NCBI GenBank assembly: GCA_019114245.1
Contig: DXFX01000072.1
Location: forward strand, 1-32,099
Source: Candidatus Borkfalkia faecipullorum
Lineage (GTDB): Bacteria > Bacillota > Clostridia > Christensenellales > Borkfalkiaceae
Direction of reading: 5' to 3'
Length of the DNA stretch: 32,099 bases
In this document: in pieces, positions 18,091-26,590 of the stretch
Position numbering within the stretch: position 1 is the stretch's first letter
How the letters are laid out: each line of letters begins with the position of its first letter
Made by a program: the position numbers and the translations under genes
The notes under the pieces: generated by a model
Databases searched by the model: none
Seen by the model: the letters and a program-made list of their open reading frames with translations, nothing else
What the model was told of the DNA's origin: nothing

Positions 18091-18636
18091 ATGGATAAAA
18101 CAAAATTTCGCTCCATGTTGCAAGGCGTCCTCGTCCTTGCGGTGATCGCCCTGTGCAGCGGGCTGCTGCTGGGCTTTTTCAACATGATCACTTACGTCGA
18201 TCCTCTGCAGAGCGCATACGACAGGTTTGCCGAGGACACGGGCGCGACCTTCAGTAAAATGACCGACCCCGACGGCGAAGAGTATGAAAACGGTTTGGTG
18301 CTGTACTATGCTCTTTCCGACGACGGAAAGTACCATGCCTTCCTTGCTTCTGGCAAGGGCGGCTACGGCGGCGACGTGCAGGTGTACGTCTACGTGTCGG
18401 ACAACAAGATCACGAAGGCGGTTCTTGGTGAAAACGCGGAGACGCTGTGGGGAACCTTTGAAGAAAACTTCTTCGATCAGTTCATCGGCATCGACGTCAC
18501 GCAAAAGACGAGCTTCCTGCCTTCGGACGTGACGACGAGTTCCACGGCCAAACTGTCCATCCAGGCGGTGAGCAGGGCCATCGACGCCGTTATGACCTAT
18601 TACAATCAGAATGTGGGAGGGGAGAACAATGGATAA
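18091..18636 (+). CDS. rnfG: Rnf complex subunit G (FMN-binding domain)
   Basis: Position between rnfD and rnfE, single N-terminal TM, YGGDVQVYVYVSDNKITKAVLGENAET...F, SDVTTSSTAKLSIQAVSRAI. RBS GGAGGGG. Confidence 0.85.
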   Translation: MDKTKFRSMLQGVLVLAVIALCSGLLLGFFNMITYVDPLQSAYDRFAEDTGATFSKMTDPDGEEYENGLVLYYALSDDGKYHAFLASGKGGYGGDVQVYVYVSDNKITKAVLGENAETLWGTFEENFFDQFIGIDVTQKTSFLPSDVTTSSTAKLSIQAVSRAIDAVMTYYNQNVGGENNG

Positions 18637-19288
18637 ACGCAAGTTTAAAGAGACGCTTCTGGGCGGACTCATCAAAAACAACCCCACCTTTGTGCTGGTG
18701 CTGGGGACCTGTCCCACCATCGCCATGACGACGTCGCTGTTCCAGGCGTTTGCCATGGGCGTGGCGACGACTTTCGTGCTCATCTTTTCCAATTTGTTTG
18801 TCAGCCTTCTGCGCGGGATCATTCCCGACAAGGTGCGCATTCCCTGTTACATTGTCATCATTTCCACCTTTGTCATCATCGTGCAGATGGTGATGCGCAG
18901 GTATCTGCCCGAACTGTACACGACCATGCAGGCGTTTATCGCGCTCATCGTCGTCAACTGTATCATTCTGGCGCGCGCGGAAAGCTTTGCTTCCTGCAAC
19001 AAGCCCCTTTACAGTATGCTGGACGGCGTTTCCATGGGCCTTGGCTTTACCTGTGCGCTCTGCCTCATCGGCATCGTGCGCGAATTTCTCGCGGGCGGCT
19101 CCTTTGCGGGCTTTGCCATTCCCGGATTCCCCGCCATGCAGGGTGCGGGCGCAAGCGCGTTCGGGTTTATCACCTTCGGGTGCATGATGGCGCTTTTCAA
19201 TTTTGTCATTCAGAAAGTCAACGAGCGCAAGGCGCGCATGAAAGCGGCGAGCCTTCCCCTTACCGCTCAGCTTGAGGAGGTGAAATAA
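18629..19288 (+). CDS. rnfE: Rnf complex subunit E
   Basis: GGLIKNNPTFVLVLGTCPTIAMTTS, VVNCIILARAESFAS. Overlaps the rnfG stop. Confidence 0.95.
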   Translation: MDKRKFKETLLGGLIKNNPTFVLVLGTCPTIAMTTSLFQAFAMGVATTFVLIFSNLFVSLLRGIIPDKVRIPCYIVIISTFVIIVQMVMRRYLPELYTTMQAFIALIVVNCIILARAESFASCNKPLYSMLDGVSMGLGFTCALCLIGIVREFLAGGSFAGFAIPGFPAMQGAGASAFGFITFGCMMALFNFVIQKVNERKARMKAASLPLTAQLEEVK

Positions 19289-19869
19289 TGGCTACCGTCA
19301 TTTCTCTGATGTTCGCGGCGGTCATTTCGCAGAACATCGTTCTTGCACAGTATCAGGGCATCTGTCCCTTCCTCGGCGTTTCCAAAAAGATGTCCAGCGC
19401 GGCGGGCATGGGCTTTGCCGTCATCTTCGTCATGGCGGTGTCTTCGGTGTTCACGTGGCTGGTTTACAACCTCATTCTTCTCCCGCTCGGCATCGACTAT
19501 CTCTATACCATGGCGTTTATTCTCGTCATCGCCAGTCTCGTGCAGCTGCTGGAAATGATCCTCAAACGCTTTTCTCCCACGCTGTACAGCGCGCTGGGCG
19601 TGTATCTGCCCCTCATCACCACCAACTGCGCCATTCTCGGCACGGCAAACAGCACGGTGGTGTTCAACAACTATCCCTTCCTGCAGGCGTTTGCCGTCTC
19701 TGTGGCGACGGGCGTGGGCTTCCTCCTCGCCATCTGCCTGCTGGCGGGCGTGCGGTTAAAGACGGATAAGGCGGACATCCCGCAGTGTTTCAAAGGCTTC
19801 CCCATCACGCTGGTTTCGGCGGCGATCATGGCGATGGCGTTTGCGGGATTCTCCGGGATCCTCGCGTAA
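19288..19869 (+). CDS. rnfA: Rnf complex subunit A
   Basis: SQNIVLAQYQGICPFLGVSKK, PLITTNCAILGTA. Confidence 0.95.
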   Translation: MATVISLMFAAVISQNIVLAQYQGICPFLGVSKKMSSAAGMGFAVIFVMAVSSVFTWLVYNLILLPLGIDYLYTMAFILVIASLVQLLEMILKRFSPTLYSALGVYLPLITTNCAILGTANSTVVFNNYPFLQAFAVSVATGVGFLLAICLLAGVRLKTDKADIPQCFKGFPITLVSAAIMAMAFAGFSGILA

Positions 19870-19881
19870 GGAGGGCAGACG

Positions 19882-20676
19882 ATGCAACCGGTTTTACAAA
19901 TTCTTCTGGCGGGCGGGATCATGCTCGCCATCGCGGTGGTGTTCGGGATCATTCTCGTCATCTGTTCCAATGTCTTTGCGGTCAGACGGGACGAGCGCAT
20001 CGACCGCGTGGAATCTCTTCTGGCAAAATCCAACTGCGGCGGCTGCGGCAAAGCGGGCTGCGCGCAGTTTGCGGAGGCGCTCGTCAAGGGAGAGGTAAAA
20101 CTCTCCGATTGCCGCGCCACGCCTGCCGCCAACAAGCAGAAGATCGCAGAGATCCTTGGCGGCGGAGACATCGGGGAAGAGACGGTCGCCGTCGTGCATT
20201 GCAACGGCGGGGACGCCTGCTACAATAAGTACGATTATCAGGGCTACGGCGACTGCGCTTCCTGCGAAATGCTCGCGGGCGGCGTGAAGGCCTGCCCCGT
20301 GGGCTGTATCGGCAAAAAGACGTGCGTCAACGTCTGTCCTTACGGCGCCGTTTCCGTGGGGGACGAGGGATATTCCGCCGTCGATAAGGAAAAGTGCGTT
20401 TCCTGCGGCGTCTGTATTCAGAACTGCCCCAAAAATCTCATTTCCCGCATTCCCAAATCGGCAAAGGTGTACATTGCCTGTTCCAATCACGGCAAGGGCA
20501 AGGACGTCATGGAGCTTTGCAAGCACGGCTGTATCGGGTGCGGGATCTGTGAAAAGACCTGTCCCGAGGGCGCCATTGCCATGAAGGACGGCCTGCCCGA
20601 GATCGACTATTCCAAGTGCGTGGGATGCCTGAAATGCGTAGAAAAATGCCCGCGCAAGTGTATTAAGGAGCACTGA
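19882..20676 (+). CDS. rnfB: Rnf complex subunit B (polyferredoxin)
   Basis: LLAKSNCGGCGKAGCAQFAEAL plus multiple CxxCxxCxxxCP clusters. Confidence 0.95.
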   Translation: MQPVLQILLAGGIMLAIAVVFGIILVICSNVFAVRRDERIDRVESLLAKSNCGGCGKAGCAQFAEALVKGEVKLSDCRATPAANKQKIAEILGGGDIGEETVAVVHCNGGDACYNKYDYQGYGDCASCEMLAGGVKACPVGCIGKKTCVNVCPYGAVSVGDEGYSAVDKEKCVSCGVCIQNCPKNLISRIPKSAKVYIACSNHGKGKDVMELCKHGCIGCGICEKTCPEGAIAMKDGLPEIDYSKCVGCLKCVEKCPRKCIKEH

Positions 20677-21321
20677 ATGCGCTTTTCGACAGTCTTATTC
20701 GATTTTGACGGAACACTGTTCGATACCTCTCCCGGCATCTTGCGCTGTATGCGCGCCGCCCTTGAAAAAAACGGTTACGATGCGCACACGGACGAGTGGC
20801 TGAAACGCTTTATCGGCCCGCCCATTCTGCCCGCTCTAAAAGAGTTTTACGGAATGGAGGAGGCGCAGGCGGAAAAGGTCAAGACGGATTACCGCACCCT
20901 GTACGGGGCGGAAGGGGTGTTTGAATGTTCTCCCATGCCCGGGGCAAAGGAGTGCCTTTTGGCGCTTCGCGCGGCGGGCGTACAGATCGCCGTGGCGACC
21001 TCCAAACCCTATTATTTTGCGGAGGACATTTTAAAGCGTTACGATTTTTACCCGCTTTTTGACGCGGTTTGCGGCGCCCGTTCGGACGAGCATTCCGCAA
21101 AAGCGGAGATCGTGGCGGAAGCGCTCTCCGCACTCCGCGCTCCTCTCGGCCGCACCGTGATGGTGGGGGACAGGAAGTACGACGTTCTGGGCGCAAAGGA
21201 ATGCGGCATTCCCTGTATCGGCCTGGGTTCGGGCTTTGCGGAAGAGGGCGAATTTGAGCGGGCGGGCGCGATTTCTGTCGTACAGACCTTTCAGCAGCTC
21301 ACCCGGCTGCTGCTCGGTTAG
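20677..21321 (+). CDS. HAD-superfamily hydrolase, phosphoglycolate phosphatase-like
   Basis: LFDFDGTLFDTSPGI, VATSKP, MVGDRKYDVLGAKECGIPCIGLGSG; directly abuts rnfB. Confidence 0.88.
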   Translation: MRFSTVLFDFDGTLFDTSPGILRCMRAALEKNGYDAHTDEWLKRFIGPPILPALKEFYGMEEAQAEKVKTDYRTLYGAEGVFECSPMPGAKECLLALRAAGVQIAVATSKPYYFAEDILKRYDFYPLFDAVCGARSDEHSAKAEIVAEALSALRAPLGRTVMVGDRKYDVLGAKECGIPCIGLGSGFAEEGEFERAGAISVVQTFQQLTRLLLG

Positions 21322-21360
21322 CTCGCGCGCATATCTATTATATAAAGAGCCTTGATAGAA

Positions 21361-21397
21361 GTAAAAGGATTGTGCATTTTGTACAATCCTTTTTTCT
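21361..21397. terminator. Rho-independent terminator after the rnf-HAD run
   Basis: AAAAGGATTGT-GCATTTTGT-ACAATCCTTTTTT. Confidence 0.8.
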
Positions 21398-21642
21398 TGA
21401 AAATGTGAGTTCTTTGAGTATAATTTTTGAAAAAAAGTTAATAATTGACAAAAAGATTGTCATATAGTTTCAATTTGAAAAATATGAATATTTTTTTCAA
21501 AAAAAATGCACAAAAACGCAAAAAGATACTATACAAAAGCACTATTCGATGATATAATATATTCGGTTCAGTACAGTTTTTCACAGTTTGGGCGGGAGAG
21601 ACCCGCAGGTTCAGCTGTATACTTTGCATCAGAGGTGGCACA

Positions 21643-23157
21643 TTGGAAAAAATTGGTATTATCGACTTAGGTTCAAATTCGGCAAGGCTTGTCATCGTCG
21701 AATTGTTCGGTGACGGGCATTTTATGGTCGTGGACGAGCTGAAAGAGAGCGTCCGTCTCGGCCAGGACATGGAAAGAGACGGCTTTTTAAAGCCTCAGCG
21801 CGTGGCGGAAACCATCCGCACTCTGAAAATGTTCAAAAAGCTTGCGGATGCAAGCAAAGTAGACCGCATCATCGCCGTGGCGACTGCGGCGGTGCGCCGC
21901 GCCAAAAATCAGCGCAGCTTTCTGGATGAGATCCAGGCGACCTGCGGCATCAAAGTGAGGGTGCTCAGCGAGGAAGAGGAAGCTACGCTCGTCTATCGCG
22001 GCGTCATCAATTCCATGGACATTCCCAAGGGGCTCATCCTTGAGATCGGCGGCGGCAGCATCAAGATCGTCTACTACAACCGCCGCAATATGCTCAACTA
22101 CGTCACCCTTCCTTTCGGCGCGGTGACGCTGACCGATCTGTTCAAGGACGACGGCCTGTCCCCCGAAGAGCAGGCGGCCAAAGTAGAGGAGTTCTTCACC
22201 GAACAGCTTACGGGCATCGAGTGGCTGAAAGAGGTAGACCCCGACGTTCAGATGATCGGCGTGGGCGGCTCTTTCCGCAACATCTTCAAGATCAGCAAGA
22301 TGGTGCGCAAATACCCGCTGGACACGGTGCACAACTACGTCCTTCCCGTGGAGGATTTTGAATACGTTTACGACACCATCAAGGTGCTGGATCTGGATAA
22401 AAAGCGCAAGATCAAGGGGCTTTCCTCGGGCAGGGCGGACATCCTTCCCGCGGCGCTCGCCGTCGTGAAATCTTTCACGAGCTACATGAAGTTTGAAACG
22501 TTCACCATCGGCGGATCGGGCTTGCGCGAAGGCATCATGTTCAACCAGGCAATGCCCATCACGCAGGAAAAACCCATTTCGGACATCCTCGGTTACAGCC
22601 TGAACAGCCTCGTCAAATATTACGAATGCGACGAGAACCACGTGGAGCACGTCGTCAATCTTTCCGTTCAGCTGTTCAAGCAGCTGCGCGTGCTGCACAA
22701 ATTCTCCCGCCAGTACCTGAAAGTTCTCAAAGTGGCGGCAACGCTGCACGATTGCGGCAACCGCATCAAATTTTACAATCATCAGAAGCACAGCTGTTAC
22801 ATGATCCTCAATGCCACGCTGTACGGCATCACCCACCGCGAGATCGTGCTTGCGGCATTTGTGGCAGGATGCCATAAGAAAGAGGACATCGCTCCCGCCG
22901 ATTGGGCAAAATACAAGGACATCGTGCAGGAAGAGGACTTGGAAGCGGTGAAAAAGCTGGGCGTGATGCTCCGCATTGCCGAGAGTCTCGACCGCAGCTG
23001 CAGCGGCACGGTGAAAGGGATCAACTGCGACGTGCTGGGCGATTCCGTCATCATGAAGACGGAAGTGGAAGGGGATGCGTCCCTGGAGATCCGCGACGCC
23101 ATGACGGCAAACGCGGAATTCCGCAAATCTTTCCGCAAAAATCTTGAAATCCTGTAA
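21643..23157 (+). CDS. Ppx/GppA family exopolyphosphatase / guanosine pentaphosphate phosphohydrolase
   Basis: IGIIDLGSNSARLVIVE, AVATAAVRRAKN, LEIGGGSIKI, plus HD-like C-terminal region (AATLHDCGNRI). TTG start with AGAGGTGG RBS. Confidence 0.88.
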   Translation: MEKIGIIDLGSNSARLVIVELFGDGHFMVVDELKESVRLGQDMERDGFLKPQRVAETIRTLKMFKKLADASKVDRIIAVATAAVRRAKNQRSFLDEIQATCGIKVRVLSEEEEATLVYRGVINSMDIPKGLILEIGGGSIKIVYYNRRNMLNYVTLPFGAVTLTDLFKDDGLSPEEQAAKVEEFFTEQLTGIEWLKEVDPDVQMIGVGGSFRNIFKISKMVRKYPLDTVHNYVLPVEDFEYVYDTIKVLDLDKKRKIKGLSSGRADILPAALAVVKSFTSYMKFETFTIGGSGLREGIMFNQAMPITQEKPISDILGYSLNSLVKYYECDENHVEHVVNLSVQLFKQLRVLHKFSRQYLKVLKVAATLHDCGNRIKFYNHQKHSCYMILNATLYGITHREIVLAAFVAGCHKKEDIAPADWAKYKDIVQEEDLEAVKKLGVMLRIAESLDRSCSGTVKGINCDVLGDSVIMKTEVEGDASLEIRDAMTANAEFRKSFRKNLEIL

Positions 23158-23202
23158 AGAAACGTAGCCGCAAATTTATTTGCGGCTATTCTCTCCTTTG
23201 TT

Positions 23203-23763
23203 ATGAAAATCATCCTTGCAAGCGCCAGTCCGCGCAGAAAAGAACTTTTGAAAAAGCTTGTACCAGAATTTGACATTCAGCCCGCTTCGGGGGAGGAATG
23301 TGCAGATCTCACCCTCCCGCCGGAAGAGATCGTCCGCACGCTTGCAGAGCACAAGGCGAAGGAAGTTTTTGCCCTGCACCCGGAAGCGCTCGTGCTGGGC
23401 GCGGATACCATCGTGTGGTTTGGCGGGAAGCTTTTGGGAAAGCCGAAGGACGCGCAGGACGCAAGGGATACGCTGCGCGCGCTCTCGGGCAGACGGCACA
23501 GCGTGTTTACGGGCTGGTGTATTTTGGGGCAGGGCGTGCGCCGCAGCGGCGCCTGCCGTTCGGACGTTCTCTTTCACGAACTGTCCGAGTCCTTCATCGA
23601 CGAATACGTCGCGGGCGGCTCGCCGCTGGACAAGGCGGGCAGTTACGGCATTCAGGACGACGAGCGCCTCGTCGCTAGTTATGAAGGCAGTTACGACAAC
23701 ATTATCGGACTTCCTACGGAAGAATTGCGCACTCAGCTGCGCGGGATCGGGGTATTGAAATGA
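23203..23763 (+). CDS. maf: Maf family nucleoside triphosphate pyrophosphatase
   Basis: MKIILASASPRRKELLKKL, LGADTIVWFGGKLLGKPKD, GGSPLDKAGSYGIQDD. Confidence 0.93.
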   Translation: MKIILASASPRRKELLKKLVPEFDIQPASGEECADLTLPPEEIVRTLAEHKAKEVFALHPEALVLGADTIVWFGGKLLGKPKDAQDARDTLRALSGRRHSVFTGWCILGQGVRRSGACRSDVLFHELSESFIDEYVAGGSPLDKAGSYGIQDDERLVASYEGSYDNIIGLPTEELRTQLRGIGVLK

Positions 23764-24758
23764 TCAGACTTGCAATCGATTTGGGTTCATCGGTGACAAA
23801 GATCTATAAGATCGGCAGCGGCATCGTGCTTGCGGAGGCAAGCTGTCTCGCCGTGGCGTCCGGCACAAAGACGGTCAAGGCGATCGGCGAGGAGGCGAAA
23901 CAGCTGATCGGCAAGACGGCAGAATTTACCACCATCGTCTTTCCCGTGTTTGAAGCGGACATCGTCAACGAAGAGATGGCGGCCACCATGCTCCGTTACT
24001 TTCTGCAAAAAATCGAGATCGGCAAATCGCAGGCAAGGCGCGCGGAAGTGGTGTTCAACGTTCCCTGCGGCGCGCAGGACGCCTTGCTGGACAAATATTA
24101 CCGCCTTGCGGAAGCGTGCAGCCTCGGCACCGTGAATTTTGTGGAAACGCCTTTCCTGTCCGCGTTCGGGCAGAACCTCACCCTCAACGAGAGTTCCCCC
24201 GTGTTTGTGGTGGACATCGGCGGAGGCAATACAAACATTGCGGCGTTTTCTCTGGACGGGATCATTGCGGGCGTCAGCCTCAACATCGGCGGCGGGAATA
24301 TCGACAGCCACATTATCGACAAAGTTGCCGATTCGTTCAACCTGAAGATCGGGCTTCTTACCAGCGAAAAGCTCAAAGTTACGGCGGCAAGCCTGTACGA
24401 AGCGGACGACGAAAAATCCATCGTCAACGGCAGGGACATCTCCACGGGCAGGCCGCGTTCGGTGGCCGTTTCCTCGTCGGACATTTACGAATGCGCCAAG
24501 GTGTTTGCGGACAAGATCGTGGAATACACCAATCTCGTGCTTGCCAAACTCCCTGCGGAAGTTTCCGCATCCGTCTGGCACACGGGCATTTATCTTTCGG
24601 GCGGCGGCGCTAAACTTATCGGGCTGGACGATTACCTCGCGGACAAACTGCAGATGGACGTCAACCTTGCGGAGGAGCCGATGATGGCGGCGGTGCTCGG
24701 CGGCGGCAGAACGGTGGGCAACGCGGACATTCTGGAAACGGTCCGCATCGATTATTGA
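23760..24758 (+). CDS. MreB/Mbl-like rod-shape actin homologue (divergent)
   Basis: LAIDLGSSVTKIYKIGSGIVLAEASCLAV, IGEEAKQLIGKT, MLRYFLQKI, FVVDIGGGNTNIAAFS, YLSGGGAKLIGLDDYL. ATGA overlap with maf. Confidence 0.78.
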   Translation: MIRLAIDLGSSVTKIYKIGSGIVLAEASCLAVASGTKTVKAIGEEAKQLIGKTAEFTTIVFPVFEADIVNEEMAATMLRYFLQKIEIGKSQARRAEVVFNVPCGAQDALLDKYYRLAEACSLGTVNFVETPFLSAFGQNLTLNESSPVFVVDIGGGNTNIAAFSLDGIIAGVSLNIGGGNIDSHIIDKVADSFNLKIGLLTSEKLKVTAASLYEADDEKSIVNGRDISTGRPRSVAVSSSDIYECAKVFADKIVEYTNLVLAKLPAEVSASVWHTGIYLSGGGAKLIGLDDYLADKLQMDVNLAEEPMMAAVLGGGRTVGNADILETVRIDY

Positions 24759-24764
24759 AATTTC

Positions 24765-24797
24765 CGCACCCGTACAGGGTGCGGCTTTTTTGTTGCA
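24765..24797 (+). terminator. Terminator downstream of MreB-like gene
   Basis: CCGCACCCGTACAGGGTGCGGCTTTTTTG. Confidence 0.75.
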
Positions 24798-24930
24798 GGC
24801 CGACCGCAGGCAAGGTATCGATGCAAATTTTGCGAAATCTGCTGTTACGTGTTACTCGTTTTTCTGCGAAGGGTTGACCGCCCGCCCTGTTTTTGGTATA
24901 ATAATAGGGTAAGCATTTTCGGAGGAGAAG

Positions 24931-25131
24931 ATGGAAAAAGAGATCGTGCGCCTTGCGGAGGAACTCGGGATGGATCCCGATGCGGTGCGCCTGCTGGAAA
25001 ATACGCGCCTCCCGCTCGCGCCCGCGCGAATGCAGGAACTTGCGCAGGCTCTCACCGTACGGGAGAAATACAGCGAGGCGGCCGAGGCGCTTCCGCCTTC
25101 TTTCCGTTCAGGAGGACGACCAGAGCTATAA
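24931..25131 (+). CDS. Short hypothetical protein, possibly 5' part of a frameshifted gene
   Basis: GGAGGAGAAG RBS and a TTGACC...TATAAT promoter upstream. Coding-like 66 aa; the adjacent +1 frame continues to 25267 with protein-like sequence. Confidence 0.4.
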   Translation: MEKEIVRLAEELGMDPDAVRLLENTRLPLAPARMQELAQALTVREKYSEAAEALPPSFRSGGRPEL

Positions 25132-25334
25132 ACAGTGGGTATTCAGAGATCCTTCCCTTGCCCCCGAAAATTTCCCCGAAACGACCTCCCTGCAGAGGAG
25201 CATGAAAAAATTTGTGCTTGCGGGCGGAAAAGTGGGCAGCGGTCACGGGATCTTGCTGAAAAAATAAACAGGTTAAAAAGTTTTGCAAAAGGAAAACGAG
25301 GGCAGCAAACCGCCTTTGCGCCTTTTGCGGGAGC

Positions 25335-25362
25335 TTGACAAATTGATCGCCTGTTTTATAAA
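25335..25362 (+). promoter_or_regulatory. Putative promoter for ddh
   Basis: TTGACA (25335-25340), 16 nt, TATAAA (25357-25362). Confidence 0.6.
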
Positions 25363-25394
25363 CTGATAAAAAATTTATCCGAAGGGAGAGCATT

Positions 25395-26375
25395 ATGCAG
25401 AAAATCAGATTGGGAATTGTAGGGTACGGCAACCTCGGCAGGGGCGTGCAGTACGCGGCGGCACAGAATCAGGACGTGGAAGTCGTGGCAGTGTTTACGC
25501 GCAGGGATCCCGCATCCGTGCGCACGGTTCTGCCCGTCAAAGTGGAAAAGTATGACGACATGAAAAATTACGTCGGCAAGATCGACGTGATGATCCTTTG
25601 CGGCGGCAGCGCTACCGACCTGCCCGAGCAGTCCGTGCAGGTGGTAAAACTGTTCAACACGGTAGACAGTTTCGATACCCATGCCAACATTCCCGCCTAT
25701 TTTGAAAAGCTGGACGCCGCGGCAAAACAGAGCGGCAACCTGGGCGCCATGAGCATCGGCTGGGACCCCGGTCTGTTCTCTCTTGCCCGCATTTATTTCG
25801 GTTCGTCCCTCACAGACGGCAGTACATATACCTTCTGGGGCAAGGGGGTCAGCCAGGGCCATTCGGACGCCATCCGCAGGGTAAAGGGCGTCAAGGACGC
25901 ACGCCAGTACACCGTCCCCGTGCAGAGCGCGCTCGACCGCGTCCGTGCGGGCGAAAATCCCGAACTTTCCACGCGCGAAAAGCACACGCGCGAATGCTAT
26001 GTCGTCGCGGAAGAGGGCGCCGATCTCGCGCGCATCGAGCGTGAGATCAAGGAAATGCCCAACTATTTTGCTGATTACGACACCACCGTGCATTTTATTT
26101 CGGAAGAGGAACTGCGCCGCGACCACAGCGGCATTCCGCACGGCGGATTTGTGCTTCGTTCGGGCAAGTCCATGACGGGGAACAACTTCCTGATGGAGTT
26201 TTCCCTCAAGCTGGACAGCAACCCCGAATTTACTTCCTCCGTCCTCGTGGCGTACGCCCGCGCGGTGGTCCGCCTGCACGCGGAGGGAAAAACGGGCGCC
26301 GTCACCGCGTTTGACGTCGCGCCCAAATATCTTTCCCCGCTTTCGGAAGAAGAACAGCGCAAACAGCTGCTCTGA
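25395..26375 (+). CDS. ddh: meso-Diaminopimelate D-dehydrogenase
   Basis: IRLGIVGYGNLGRGVQ, VFTRRDP, LCGGSATDLPEQ, NTVDSFDTHANIP, GWDPGLFSLARI, FWGKGVSQGHSDAIRRVKGVKDARQYTVP. Confidence 0.95.
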   Translation: MQKIRLGIVGYGNLGRGVQYAAAQNQDVEVVAVFTRRDPASVRTVLPVKVEKYDDMKNYVGKIDVMILCGGSATDLPEQSVQVVKLFNTVDSFDTHANIPAYFEKLDAAAKQSGNLGAMSIGWDPGLFSLARIYFGSSLTDGSTYTFWGKGVSQGHSDAIRRVKGVKDARQYTVPVQSALDRVRAGENPELSTREKHTRECYVVAEEGADLARIEREIKEMPNYFADYDTTVHFISEEELRRDHSGIPHGGFVLRSGKSMTGNNFLMEFSLKLDSNPEFTSSVLVAYARAVVRLHAEGKTGAVTAFDVAPKYLSPLSEEEQRKQLL

Positions 26376-26380
26376 TCGCA

Positions 26381-26410
26381 GACCCGCACAACTTCTGTGC
26401 GGGTTTTTGT
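26381..26410 (+). terminator. Terminator downstream of ddh
   Basis: GACCCGCACAACTTCTGTGCGGGTTTTTGTG. Confidence 0.75.
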
Positions 26411-26514
26411 GTTTTTCCTGTGTATGATTATGCGCATAAATGTATAAATTATCGCAGAAAAACGTGAAATTTTACATTTTTCGCGCGAATTTTGGCAAAA
26501 ATTGCGCAAAGCTA

Positions 26515-26543
26515 TTGCATAAATTAAATAAACATGGTATAAT
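26515..26543 (+). promoter_or_regulatory. Promoter of paaK-iorAB-paaK-ACT operon
   Basis: TTGCAT (26515-26520), 17 nt spacer, TATAAT (26538-26543) with upstream TGG. Confidence 0.7.
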
Positions 26544-26555
26544 TATTTTTAACAG

Positions 26556-26572
26556 GTTCCCGCAACGGGAAC
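26556..26572 (+). promoter_or_regulatory. Perfect 7-bp palindrome GTTCCCG-CAA-CGGGAAC at the predicted transcription start / 5' leader
   Basis: Direct reading; lies 12 nt after the -10 box and before the RBS. Confidence 0.5.
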
Positions 26573-26590
26573 GGGGGAGAGGTTATTGCC

